Assembly: GCA_965240325.2 (NCBI GenBank)
Contig: OZ251223.1
Span: forward strand, 248,001 to 312,000
Length of the DNA: 64,000 bases
Origin: Rebecca billardiae RCC1528
Lineage: Eukaryota; Haptophyta
Direction of reading: 5' to 3'
In this document: positions 21,901 to 33,679 of the stretch, one piece after another
Numbering within the stretch: the stretch's first letter is position 1
Layout: each line of letters opens with the position of its first letter
Translations under genes and position numbers: made by a program
Notes under the pieces: generated by a model
The model's database searches: none
What the model was told of the DNA's origin: nothing
The model's input: only the letters and a program-made list of their open reading frames with translations

Positions 21901-24900
21901 TCACGTGCTCGCACTGCGGGCTGCGCAATCACACCGCAGAGCGGTGCTGGAAGCTACATCCAGACTTGCGGCCACCCAGGCCGCCCGGCGCACCAAGACA
22001 GGGCAACTTCAGGCCGCCCGCCAAGCCCGGCGGGCGCGACGGCAAGTTCATCAAGGTACCTCCGCCCCCAAAGCGGGCGGGGAGGCCGCGGGCCCAGATG
22101 GTGCAAGACGAGGACATCGACCCGGAACCCGATGATGCAGATCTCGAGCCGACGCAATACGCGTATCTGGACTCGGGCGCGTCCCAATCATTTGTCGATA
22201 TCAACCTCGGCCTGCTACACAATGCTCACCCGATCAGCATGTCTGTCAAGGTTGCCAAGCGCGACATTGAGCTACACGCATCCAAGGCAGGCGACATGTA
22301 CGTATACTTACTCGACGCCGACTCAGACACAACCGTGCCGGTGTGCCTGGAAAACGTCGTCGGTGTCGAAGATCTCGATACTACTCTCTTTTCAGTCAAC
22401 GCGTTCGCCGCGGTCGGAATGGCTGTGGTGTTCGACGAACGACCATACATCCGCATCGGCCCCAAGAGGGTTCATTTGCGCCCCGACAACACCGTCGGAT
22501 TCAAGGCAGTCGTACCCAAGGCCGAGACAGCCATGCCGGCCACCGCGGACGACGTGCCACCAGACGTCGACCCGATCAAGAACGGGCGGAAGATCACGCT
22601 CTGGCAATCCAGACTAGGATATGCCGATATCAAGCGTGTACGCGCAACCTACCGCGCGAACGACAAGATGTCGGAGGCATCGCCCTGCACGTACCAGCCC
22701 TCCGACGTTGCCAAGTTCAAGGCCAAGCCGTTCCCGGGCACACGTGAGAGAACAACTCGACCGCTCGAGATGCTCCACAACGATGTCATCGGGCCCATCA
22801 ACGGGCTGCCCGCAAAGACTCCAAGGTGGGGAACTCTATTCATCGATGATTTTTCCGGATACATGCGCTTCTACGACATGCAAAACAAGGCTGAAGCGCC
22901 GGAGAAGCTCGACCTTATGGCCAGCGAGATGGGAGCCAACTCTCTATCCGCCACCATGCAGAACAAGGGTATCGCCGGATGCACCATTCACCTCGACGGA
23001 GGCCGAGAGTTACACTCAAAGAATTGGAACCGAGTCCTTCGCAGGTACGACATGCTATGCAACTACATGTCGCCCCCCCACACGCAGCAGCTGAACGGCG
23101 TCGCCGAACGTGGCCTCGGAGTCATCATGAATGACGCGAGGACAATGCTGTACCTCTCAGGCGTACACCACAAATGGTGGTATTGGGCAGCCAAGTGCGC
23201 TGCCGCGCAACGCAACCTGATGAGCAAGCATCCTACCAGCGATGGCAAGCTGGTTTCACCGCACGAGTTGATGTTTGGCACCTCGCCCGGGCCCTTCCTG
23301 CAAAAGCTGAGAGTCTGGGGCTCGCCCTGCATCTACCTCGTACAGTCGATCAACAAGCAGAACAAGCTACTCCCGCGCGCGCGGGAGGGCATCTTACTGG
23401 GATACGGATTTGACGGTATCTTCGAGCGAGGCACCATCAAGCGATCGCACGGATACATCGTTTTGAGTGCCGACGACGGGAAAATCGTCATCACTCGGCA
23501 CGTCAAGTTCAACGAGCAAGTCATTTTGGATCGAATCTCTACGCATTTCAAGGAGATCCGCGAAATTCGGGACCCCCTGCTGGCGTGGAGCGCTCGGCGA
23601 CCTCCTCAAGGTGCAGATGCTGGTAAGACCCGTGACAGCAACACCAACGAGGAGGGCGACGAAGAGTTTGCCAGCAGCAGCAGTGACGCCGACAGCGACT
23701 CCGAGCGCGGAGGAGACGATCCGCCATCGCCGGACGAGGAATCAGACGACGATGACAAGGACGACAGGGACAAACCCGACGACGACGAGAAGGGAAATGA
23801 TGGCGACGGCGACGACGGTGATGGAGACGGCCCCGGAGCTGGAGGCAGACCATCGCAGAGCAATACGCCACCGCAGCCAAAGCAGCCTCCTCCCTCCGCC
23901 GATCGCCGCCCACAGCGGACTCGCAACATGACTGGCAAGTCATACTTCCCGCCGACGCGGCGCACGCGCGCGCGCGCGCAGCTCGCGCAGCTCGCATCAG
24001 ATATCCCGGTACCTACATCGTTCAAGGAAGCGATGGAGAGCAAGCAAGCATCCGATTGGACAAGGGCTATCATGGAAGAATACGAGGCCCACGACAGGCT
24101 GGGCACATTCACGCCCGTAATTGTTCCCAAAGGGAAAGCAATTATCCCATCGAAGCTGGTCTTCAAGGTCAAAGCCAATCCAGATGGTACCATCGAACGG
24201 TACAAGGCAAGATTGGTTGGTCAAGGCTTCCGCCAGATTCAAGGAGTCAATTACGACGAGGTGTTCTCGCCTACTATCCGGTACGAGAACGTACGCCTCC
24301 TATTGGCACTGACGACGGAGCTACGAACACCAGAAAGACCTTGGATCATCCACTCCGCAGACGTGAGTACGGCGTACCTCCAAGCCCCATTGGAGGACGG
24401 CCTGAAGATCTACACTACGCTACCCCCGCTGTACCCGTGTGCCCTCAAGCCACCCGCGGGACACGTGGTCGCGGCTGACTGGGATATGGCCCTTCCAGGA
24501 TTTAAGCAGAGCGGCAGACGATGGCACATCCGCCTCAGCCAGAAACTGCGAGAGAAAGGATTCAAGAAACTCACACAGTCGGAGTGCATCTTCGTCCGCA
24601 CCTCAGGAGACATCATCGACGTCATCGCAGTGTACGTGGACGACCTGCTTATTCTGAGCAGCTCCCCCGACAGCGCAAGACCCAGCTCGATTATCGGAGA
24701 AATTCGAAAAGAATTCACCCTCCGGGATCTGGGACCAGCAACGACTTTCCTGGGCATGAGTATCGCCCAGGGGCCCAAGTCGACGACTATCTCCATGTCA
24801 CAGTACATCACCGATCTCCTCAAGAAGCACGACATGAGCGACATTACGCCCGTCGACAACCCGTGCAGATCGGCAGCAGAGCATCCGACAGCAGTCGAGA

Positions 24901-25613
24901 CAGACGACTCATCATCGTGCTCGCCGGAGGAATCAAAGACCTACCGAGCAATTGTCGGAGCGCTACTATTCATCATGAACACCTGCCGACCCGACATCAG
25001 CTACGCAGTCAATATGTTGGCAAGGCACATGGCAAGCCCAAGCTCGAACGACCTTAAAGGTGCCAAGCGAGTGCTCAGGTACTTGGCCGGGACAAAGAAT
25101 TCCGGCATCACTTTCACATCAACGGCTACTACTCAGCCACGAACGGAGATGTTTGTGGACTCGGACTGGGCCAACGATACAAAAGATCGCCGCTCGACCG
25201 GAAGCTATATCTACTTCCATGCTGGCGGCCCAGTATCGTGGCGCACCTTCAAGCAGTCAATCACAACCCTTTCATCCTGTGAGGCCGAATATGTCGCACT
25301 CGCGGAAGGAGCCAAAGAGGCAGTTTACCTACGCGACGTCATCAGCTATATCCTCAACAGTCAAAAGACTCCCATTGTGATCCACGAGGACAACAAGGGG
25401 GCGATTGATCTCTCAAAGAACAGCATTCATCATAAGCGCACCAAGCACATCGACGTACGACACCATTTTATTCGAGATTGTGTCGACCTCGGTGCAGTCA
25501 ACATCACCAAGGTGCACACCTCGGAAAACATCGCCGATTGTCTGACCAAGGCGCTACCCAAGGACAAGTTCACCAAATTTCGAGACATCATGGTTACACC
25601 AGTTTCGAATTGA
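18960..25613 (+). CDS. Copia Gag-Pol polyprotein, 2217 residues
   Basis: Order of domains: a long, polar N-terminal region (about 1-690) with a MYND-like Cys/His cluster near 455-490; a Gag-like helical region (about 700-960); a CCHC zinc knuckle starting at Cys983 (C-x2-C-x4-H-x4-C); protease with DSGA at Asp1071; integrase with catalytic triad Asp1275, Asp1346 and Glu1383 (36 residues between the last two); an acidic low-complexity linker near 1550-1640; reverse transcriptase with YVDD at 1892-1895; RNase H with DSDW at Asp2067 and SSCEAEY. No stop or frameshift interrupts it. Typical copia polyproteins are about 1300-1500 residues, so the N-terminal extension is unusual. The ATG at 18960 overlaps the LTR end and leaves no untranslated leader. 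Gag and Pol share one frame, so the Gag:Pol ratio must be set by processing or splicing. Confidence 0.95.
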
Positions 25614-25620
25614 GGGGGCG

Positions 25621-26173
25621 TGTCAAAGTCCAAGGCAGCCATCGGCGCCATTCCCCAGCTCGAGACTTTAATTCCAAGGCGCTGAGCAATTTCAGCCGCC
25701 AAGCTACAGACTTTCATCATGCAATTCAATCGGTTTCACCATTCAAGAGCAAGGCCAACAGCAGCCATTGTTCATGCAATTTACTACTCCAAAGATAAGG
25801 AGCATCGGCACACACATGAGGTCTTCGGACTACACATCCAAGGGTCCAGGGATTCTTCACCACTTGGGAAGGTACCCTGAACTGGACCAGAGACTACCAT
25901 GCAGTCATCAGAACTTTCTTTTCATTTCGAGGAGACGTCCCGATCATCACAGGAAGCTTTCGTGCAATGACGCGAAGGCAATCAACGGAATTCCGAGAGC
26001 ATTCCGACCGAGGAAAGCAGGCACACGAAGATTCCAAAATCTTCGATGCCACTTCCATCAGCTTTCACCAGACTGAAACATCAGCCAACCTGAAACCACC
26101 ATCAGCAAGGGGGACGCCCCTTCGCCCCACGAAACACAGTAAGGACCGCACGACACGCGCGAAGCGCCAATCA
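25621..26173 (+). repeat. 3' LTR of the copia element
   Basis: 553 bp starting TGTCAAAGTCC directly after the purine tract GGGGGCG and ending CCAATCA, followed by TA repeat. It appears identical to the 5' LTR. Confidence 0.95.
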
Positions 26174-26298
26174 TATATATATATATATGTGTATGTATGT
26201 ATGTATGTATGTATGTATGTATGTATGTATGTATGTATGTATGTATGTATGTATGTATGTATGTATGTATGTATGTATGTATGTATGTATGTATGTAT
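26174..26298. repeat. (TA)n then (GTAT)n microsatellite
   Basis: A short TA run continues the array split by the retrotransposon, then passes into about 100 bp of ATGT/GTAT repeat. Confidence 0.95.
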
Positions 26299-26540
26299 AT
26301 GCCGATGACGCTATATGTAATCATCGTGAGCCGTGATCTGTCCTGCTCGATGTGCTGATGACAATATTATGACGCAGCCACTGAGCCCGCTGATCTGTGG
26401 CAATTTGCGTCGATCTGCTGTACGACACTGACTCGAGACTGATGATGACACCGCCTCACGACGGCTGTGGCTCACGCAGCGGCGCAGCGGGCGGCATGGC
26501 GCGGGAGCGCGCCGTCAGCGGCTTTCGATCGTCCCGACGA

Positions 26541-27377
26541 TCAGAGCTTTGCTCGTAGCCGCAGCACCCCCTCCTGCACCATGCTCGCCACGAGCACGCC
26601 GTCCGTGCTCCAGATGCGCCCGTGGACGAGCGCCCGATCGGCGCCCGCGACGTCGCTCCAGAGCTCGAAGAGGTGCCAACCGTCGGCGGCGATGACGGGC
26701 TCGTGGAAATGGATCGAGTGGTCTAGCGAGGTGATCATCTGCATCTCGTGCGTTGCCGTGTGCGGCCAGAACGCCGCCCAGAGGAACTGCAGGTCGCTCA
26801 GGAAGCCGATGGCTGCGGCATGCTCGGTTGGCGAGGTCGCGGCGCCCGCGTCCCACGCCACCCAGCAGAGCTGGCCGAGGCGGTCGACGCGGCGGATGCG
26901 CCAGCACACCTGGTCGACGCCACTGATCTTCGCCTCCTCCCACGCCTTCATTGCGCCCGGCTCGCACGTGCTCGGCGGCGGCACACTCGGCATGACTGGC
27001 GCGTGCAGCCGCTCGCCCGCCCACGCGCTGCCGCTGGGCGTTGGCGCCTGGAACCCAACGATCGCGGTCGCGATCAGCGTGTCGCTGCCGTCCTCGACGG
27101 CACTCACGGCGTACAGCTCGAAGGTCCTGCCCTCGCGCAGCGAGCGCACACGGTAGTGCGTTCGCACCATGTTGGAGGGCGCGACAAAGTGCACATGGAC
27201 GGCGTGCACGCGCTTGAAGCGCGAGACTTGGCTCGCCGCCATCATCGCGTGGGCAATAATCTGCCCGCCAAACGCACGCTCCGAGCTACGCCACCACCCG
27301 TTCGGCGGCGTGGAGAATGCGACTCCATCCTCCTTCGGGATGAGTCTCAGGAATGCGTGTCCTGCATCCGCCGCCAT
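26541..27377 (-). CDS. ACOT8: Acyl-CoA thioesterase II (TesB/ACOT8 type), peroxisomal
   Basis: The protein has 278 residues. It hydrolyses acyl-CoA to free acid and CoA. Two hotdog domains are evident: the first contains ERAFGGQIIAHAMMAAS and SLREGRTFELYAVSAVEDG; the second contains MITSLDHSIHFHEP, where the Asp of LDHS matches the catalytic Asp of TesB, and ends MVQEGVLRLRAKL. The final tripeptide Ala-Lys-Leu fits the peroxisomal targeting signal PTS1 ([SAC]-[KRH]-L), as in animal ACOT8, so peroxisomal action in fatty-acid oxidation is inferred. Length is close to the family norm (about 285-320). The gene is single-exon and lies between the retrotransposon flank and the SMC gene, 373 bp from the latter's stop; no functional link is visible. 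Confidence 0.93.
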   Translation of the reverse strand: MAADAGHAFLRLIPKEDGVAFSTPPNGWWRSSERAFGGQIIAHAMMAASQVSRFKRVHAVHVHFVAPSNMVRTHYRVRSLREGRTFELYAVSAVEDGSDTLIATAIVGFQAPTPSGSAWAGERLHAPVMPSVPPPSTCEPGAMKAWEEAKISGVDQVCWRIRRVDRLGQLCWVAWDAGAATSPTEHAAAIGFLSDLQFLWAAFWPHTATHEMQMITSLDHSIHFHEPVIAADGWHLFELWSDVAGADRALVHGRIWSTDGVLVASMVQEGVLRLRAKL

Positions 27378-27750
27378 CGTGGCGATGCGTCCTCTCCTCC
27401 CCTATGCTGGCTTCCGCTGGGCTGATGCGGTGCAGTGCCCTCTGCGCGCTACTGCTTGCCACGATGGCGGCGGTCATCCGCGATGGTGTGAAAGGATCAC
27501 ATGATGAATGAGTCGCATCGGCTCCCGACGGCGCTACCGCGATGCACTCAGACGGATGCACTCAGTCGGATGGCACACAGGCGAGCTCGACGAGGCGCTC
27601 CGCGAGCGCGATGCCGCGAGCGCGATGCCGCGCGCACTTGTGACCACACTGACGGTCATGGCTGGTGAGGTGACGACATGCGGGCAGATCTTGAAGACGG
27701 CGTGATTGGCCATGGCAGCGCGCTCCCAACGCGCGAGGACGGGCGTTGGC

Positions 27751-30700
27751 TCACGCGCGCGCGGGCGCCGTGCCAGCGCCGCCACTCGCGATAGCGATGC
27801 GCTTCGTGGCGAGCTTCTGGAACTCGGAGCGGTGGCTGATGGCGAGCACCTGCGTGCGCTGCGCGATGCGCGCCATCAGACGCGCGACCACCTCCGTGTT
27901 GCGCTCGTCGAGCGCGGCGTCGAGCTCGTCCATCACGAGCAGGCTCGCCGGGTTGCGCAGCGAGCAGCTCACGAGGAGCGCCACGCTCAGCAGCGTGCGC
28001 TGCCCGCCCGAGAGCTCGCGCAGCTCTGAGCTCCACGCGAACGCGTCGGGCTCGGGGCCCGGCGGGCGCGCCGGCCGCACGGCGACGCGCAGCTCGTGCT
28101 GCAGGGCCGGCGCGTCGCGCGCGGCGGCGGCGGAGGCCGCTGCTGCCTTGGGCTTGGCCGCCTCCTCGACGATGGTCGCCCGCTTCGACGGCACGAGCTC
28201 CTCGTAGATGGCGCCGAGCGAACGGCGCACGTCGTCGAGCGTCGCGTCGACCACGTTGCGCGAGCATCGGTCCACGTCGCTGATGCCGGTGCGGAGGGTC
28301 TCGATGGAGTGCTCGATCGCGAGGCGCTTCTCGTCGAAGCGGCCGAGCTCGGCACGCGCCTCGTCCAGCCCCGCCGCCTGCGCGAGCACCGTCGGCTCGT
28401 CCACGTGCGCCGCGCGCTCGTCCAGCTCGCGCAGCTCTGCGCGGCAGCCATCCGCCAGAGTCTGAATCTCAGCCTCGAGCGCGCGCCACCGCTCGCCGCC
28501 GCCGCCGGCAGCGGGCGCGCGCTGCTCGTGGCCCTCGTCGGCGGCGCCCGCGTCGCCGGTGATCGGCCTCGCTCGTGCTGGTGCGCGGACGTCCGATGCG
28601 CCGCCATCGTCGCCGAGCAGCAGCGCCTCCGCGCGAGCGACCACAGCACCGGCCGCGGCAGGCTGAGCGGCGCTGGCGCGCACTGCATCGAGGAGCTCGC
28701 GCGCGCTCGGGGCAGCGGCGCGCGGCGCGCCATCGGCGGGCGCGTCACGTGCGGGCGCGTCGGTAGCGTCGTCGTCGCCCGCCGTGTCGGCCGGCGCACG
28801 CGCGCGCAGCTCGCGCAGCTCAGCCTGCAGCTGGTGCGAGCGCGCGCGCGCCTCACTCCGCTCCTGCTCAAGCGACACACGTGCGGCGCGCGCCTCGCGC
28901 AGCCGAGCGGCCGCGGCGCCGGCGGCCTCGCGCTCCTCGCGGTGCTTGGCGTGCAGCTCGTGGAGCGCCGCGTCGGCCTCGCGCATGCGCGCGTGCTCCG
29001 CCGCCTCCGCCGCGTCGCACTGCCCGATGCTCCACTCGAGGTGCTCGCAGTGCGCGCGCAGCAGCTCGGCCTGGCCGTGCGCGCTCAGGTCTGTGCGCTC
29101 CGCGCGCTCGAGCTGCGCGCCCAGCGCCTCGCGACGCTGCGCGCACGCGGCGCGCAGCCGCGCGGTCGCGCTCTGCATGGCGCTCGCGGGGCCCTGCGCC
29201 ACCGCCGCCGAGGCGCGCTCGAGCACCTCCAGCGAGCCGCTCGCCACCTCGAGCTGCAAGGCGGCGACCGCCTCGGCGGCGCGGCACGCCACCAGCTTGT
29301 CAGACTCAAAGGCGACGCGCGCCGCGCTCGCCGCGACGCACTCGTCGGCGGTGGCGAGTGTGGCCTCGAGCGAGCGCACGTGCTCGCGGCGCTCGTGCGA
29401 CTGCCGTGCGCGCGCGAGCTCGGCCTCGCTCGCCGCGAGCTGCGCACGCGCCTGCGCGAGCTCGCGCTCGGCGCGGCGCTGCGCGCGCTTGCTCTCGAGT
29501 GGCAGACTGACAGCTGAGCCGTGCGCGGCTGGCGCGCGGTAGCCGCCGCTGACCTGGTGCGCGCGGTGCCGCGTGCCGTCGCGCGTGATGCACTCGTCCA
29601 CGCACGGCCGGCCGCCGTCGCCACGCGCCTGCGCCGCGCTCGCCGCCGCCGCGAGCACGCGCTGCGCCGTCGCGCCGTCTCGCACGAGCGCGGTGCGGCC
29701 CACGGCCATCCCTAGGGCTGCGGCGTGCTCGCCCGCGCACTCGAGAAGGTCGAGCGGGCACGCGGCGTCCGAGGTCGCGCGCGCGCGCGCGAGGACCGCG
29801 CGCTGCGCGCGTACGAGCGCCTGCGCGTCGAAGCGCGCGAGCCGATCCGTCGGCCAGATGCGGACGGGTGCCGCGCCGCGGCGGCGGTTGGCTGCGACGA
29901 GCAGTCGCTGCGCATGCGCGGACGTGCTCACGAGAAGCACGGGGTAGCTCGGGCGGAGCAGCTCGTCGAGGGCGCCCGCCCAGCCCGCGTCGGCGCTCTC
30001 GGCCATCGTGAGCACCGTGAGCAGGCGCGGTACGCCCGGCGCGGAGCTCGCGTCCACACCCGCCCCGGCTGCGGCGGCTCCGGACTCGGCCCCCGCCGCG
30101 CCCGGCGCCGCCGCGTGCGCCGCTCGATCGAGCGGGTGCAAGGCGGCGAGCGCGCGCGAGTGCGTGTGCTCGAGGACGGTCGCGCGGGCGCGCAGCTCCG
30201 CGTGCGAGCGCTCGAGCGTCGCAAGCGTCTCGCTCGTCGCATCCTCGCCTGGTGCGCCGCCGCTCGCGGCGGTGCAGCCGGCGCTGCCGTGGGGCCCGGC
30301 CGGCGCGCGCGCGTCAGGTCCCTGCGCCTGCGCGCGGAGCTTGCACAGCCGCGCGCGGAGGCGGGCTGCCTGGTCGTGCGCATCGGCGAGGGCCTGGCTG
30401 GCGTGCGCGTGCTGCGCGCTCGCTCGCGCCGCGCCCTGCCGCGCCTCCTCGCGCGTCGCCTTCTCCCGCTTCGCCTGCTGCGAGAGGCTGCTGGCCTCTC
30501 CCGCGAGCGCGCGCGCCGCGCATGCGCCCTCTGCGCACGCGCCGATGGCTAGCCAGCGCTGCTCGAGCTCGGCCTCGAGCTCGTCGAGCGCGAGCTGCTG
30601 GCGCTGCAGGGACGCGACCATCGCCATGTGCTGTGCGGCCAGCTCCTCGGCGTCCGCGTTCTGCGTGCGCGCCTCCGCGAGCTGGCGGCGCGCGCGCGCG

Positions 30701-31510
30701 CCCTCGGCGCTCGCGAGCGTGAGCGCGCACGCTTGCGACTCGGCCGTTGTCGCGAGCTGCTCGAGCGCCTCGCGGCGGTCGTCGAGCGCCTGGGCGGCCT
30801 CGCTGTGCGAGGTGACGAGCGCTGCGAGCTCGCGCTCGGACGCGCCGAGCTCCGTCGCCAGCGCGCGCAGCCGCGCGTCGATCGACTCCGCCTCGGCGCT
30901 GCCAGCGGCGCGGCGCGACTCGATTCGGGCGCGCTCCGCCCCCTGGCGGCGCGCCCGAGTGCATGCGACGAGCTGGCCGAGCGTGCCGACGAGCTCGCGG
31001 CAGTCCGTGCGCCGGCCAACGAGCTCGCGCAGTGCCTCGACGCGCGCGAGCTCGCCCCGAAGGTACGCGATGTCCTCGTTGATCTTGTGCAGCTTCTTCG
31101 ACTCGGTCTCGAGCCGGCCGACCGCGTCGGTGCGCGCTGAGAGGTAGGTGGCGCAGCCGGCGGCCTGGACGATGAGCGGGCGCACGTTGCGTGCGTCGAC
31201 GGCGCTCGCGACGGCGGCCTGTCGGATGCAGTACAGCGCCTCGTCGGACACGAGCTGCTGCCGCTTGAGCCAGGCGCGCACGTCCTTGACCGTCGCCGGC
31301 TGCCCATCGAGCCGCCGCTCGCTCCGACCGGTCTTGAGCTCGACGGCGATCTCGTGCGCTCGAGCGCCGTCGCCTCCGACGACGCGGATGCGGGCGACCA
31401 CCGCGCACCGCGCGTCGCCGTCCGCGCCGTTCGAGCTCGTACGCAGCTCGTCGAGCCGCGCCGCGCGGAGCTTGGTCACGTCCTCGCCGAACGCCCAGAG
31501 CAGCGCGTCG

Positions 31511-31543
<33 letters not shown>

Positions 31544-31638
31544 TGGAGCACGCAGAGGCCGCGGTCGAAGTGGATCGTCTGCGAGCGCGCGTATGACTTG
31601 AAGCCCGTGATCGTGAGCGATTCGAGCCAGCTCGCCAT
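27751..31638 (-). CDS. Divergent SMC-family chromosome ATPase
   Basis: The protein has 1295 residues when started at the ATG at 31638, which gives MASWLESLTITGFKSYA, the standard SMC opening; the frame is open for another 68 residues upstream, but those look non-coding. Walker A is GPNGCGKSN (33-41). Two long Ala/Glu/Arg-rich coiled-coil arms flank a globular hinge at about 550-720. The C-terminal head has the ABC signature LSGGQR (about 1209) and Walker B with D-loop LLVMDELDAALD (about 1233). The LSGGQR form resembles SMC2 more than other SMCs, but the head is divergent and the coiled coils are extremely Ala-rich, so I do not assign a paralogue. It should act in chromosome compaction, cohesion or repair in the nucleus. 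It is a single 3.9-kb exon. Confidence 0.88.
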
Positions 31639-31851
31639 CGCGCACGGCGGGCGCGTTGGCGGCGGCGGCAGCGGCAGCGGCAGCCAGCTACAGCGCTCGC
31701 AGGCGTGGGCGCTCAGTGCCGACCAACGGCAGCTCTGGGCAGCGCAATCATTGCCCAAACCATGACGCCCAGTCCGATTTCTGCCCGGCCGGGGCGGAGC
31801 CAGGATCGCATCAACGAGCGAGCGTGGCGGACGTGAACACAATGCCGACGC
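31639..31851. promoter_or_regulatory. Divergent promoter region, SMC / fucosyltransferase-like
   Basis: A 213-bp gap between two divergent start codons. It includes a Gly/Ser-coding-like GGCGGCAGCGGCAGC tract. Promoter function is inferred from position. Confidence 0.4.
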
Positions 31852-33679
31852 ATGCCAGCACTTGAGCCCGCGTCAGCGCTGGCAGAGTGCGTCGAGACTC
31901 CGTCCGGCTCGGCGAGGCCAGACCTGCTGATCAGACGCGAGCGCGCCTTCGCCGCGTACACGCCGCACGGTGGCTGGAGCAATCAAATGCGGCAGCTCAC
32001 TTTTGCTCTGGCGGTCACGACGAGGTGCGCGCGCGCGGCGCGCTTGGCACGTGCGCGTGCCCGCCCGCGGTGGTCCCGCTGACGCACCACGTGCCCGCCT
32101 CGTCTGTCGTCTCTGCAGGCTACGGCTCCCGCTGCATGCGCCGCCCGTCCTCACGAAGAAGACGTACATGGTCGGGAGCAGCGTGGCGCGTGCGCAGAGC
32201 ATGTGCTCCGGCGCGAGCATGCGCGGCGAGTCGAGCGGCGCGCTCAGCCGACGTGGCGACGCCGTGGACATCTTCGACGTGCTCGACGGCGAGGCGCTGC
32301 GTGCTGTGGGCGTCTTCCCGGCCGACGGCCCGCCCAACGCCACGGCGCTCGCGGCCAGCGGCTGGCACCGCCTCGACGTGTGCATCTATGGGCTCAGCAC
32401 AGTGCGGCTGAGCCTGCACGCGAGCTGCGCGCGCGGCGGGCTGCCGCCTGCGAGCGAGGTCGAGGCGAGCGCACGCTCGACGAGGCCGTATGAGGTGCCC
32501 CTCGAGTGCCTGCGACTCGAGCTCGACCGCGCGCTCCGCGCGCACGAGCGCGTGTGGCTCTCCTTCAGCTCGACAGACATGCTGGTCGCAGGCTGCAGCC
32601 GCGCCAGCGCGGCCTCGCCCGCGCTACATCTCAGGCCGGGCCTGCAGGCTGCCGCTGCGCGGATCGTGGACGGGTTCGGCGCCGTGGCCCAGCCCTCGGG
32701 CAGCGCTCGCCCTCGGCTCGCGTGCGCGCACGTGCGGTCCGGCCTGGGGGCCGGGTGGGACGCGGTGGGCGCATCCCCCTTCAAGAAGCAGCTGCGCGAG
32801 TCGCTCGCGGCGCTGCGGATGTGGCTGGAGGCCGTGCTCGGCGGCGGCTTCAGGGTGCTCATCTCGACGGACGGCGGGCGCGAGAAGCTGGGCCGGCGGC
32901 TGGGCGTGGTCGCGCGGGACTGCCTCGCCGCGGGGCGGTGCGCCTTCGTCGAGGACCTCATCCGCGCCCGCGGAGCACAGCCGCAGCTTCGCGCGCACCC
33001 AAGCCTCGAGGAGGCACTGCTCTCACAGGAGGCGTGCGCACTCGCCGACGCGCTCTTCCTCACGCGCGGCTCGTCCTACTCGCGCATGATTGAGGACAAG
33101 GCGCTGCTGCGAGTGCGCCGACGAGCCGCAGCCGGCCCCGGCGGAGGTCGAGTCGAGCGTGCCACGGCGCACATGCCGCCGCACCCCGACCACACGCTGC
33201 TGAGCTCGTGTTGGAGCCATCGTGCTGCTGGTGGTGCAGAGCCGAAGGGTGCCCCGGCGTCGTCGAGGGCGGGGCCGGGGTACCGCCTTGCCACCGAGGG
33301 CTCGACGCCATCGGCGTCCGCGCGAGCCATCAGCCACACAACGCCGCCCGTGCGACGCGTGATGATGGCGGCATCAGATCCTGCTATCGTGACTCACTCA
33401 TCGGCGGCGGCGAAGACGGCGAAGACGGCTCCAATCATCGGCGTGAATGACGTCAATGACGACGACGACAGACACGACTACGACTCCTCAGAGCAGCACA
33501 AACGCGTCGTCATGCAAATGGAAACGCCACGACCGCCGCCTGCGTCGCGAGCAGCAGCCGCGGCGGCGGCACCGGGCCACGTGAAGCAGCTGATGGCAGC
33601 GAATGTCACCGCCTACTCGTCGGCGGCGGTGACGACGGCAATTTGCAGCATATTCATCACTGCGACGACTGCAGCGTGA
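31852..33679 (+). CDS. O-fucosyltransferase-like glycosyltransferase, two exons
   Basis: Exons 31852-32024 and 32119-33679 (intron of 94 bp, GTGCGC...CTGCAG) join in frame to 577 residues. Exon 1 carries YTPHGGWSNQMRQLTFALAV, the nucleotide-sugar-site motif (P-x-G-G-x-x-N-Q) of GDP-fucose protein O-fucosyltransferases. Exon 2 has RPRLACAHVRSG (compare H-x-R), then a Rossmann-like stretch FRVLISTDGG, and EALLSQEACALADALFLTRG, which matches the conserved end of the fold. A fucose or related sugar transfer role in the secretory pathway is inferred. I see no strong signal peptide at the N-terminus. After about residue 400 the sequence becomes low-complexity and probably includes an unrecognised intron or run-on, so the 3' end is uncertain. 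Confidence 0.7.
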
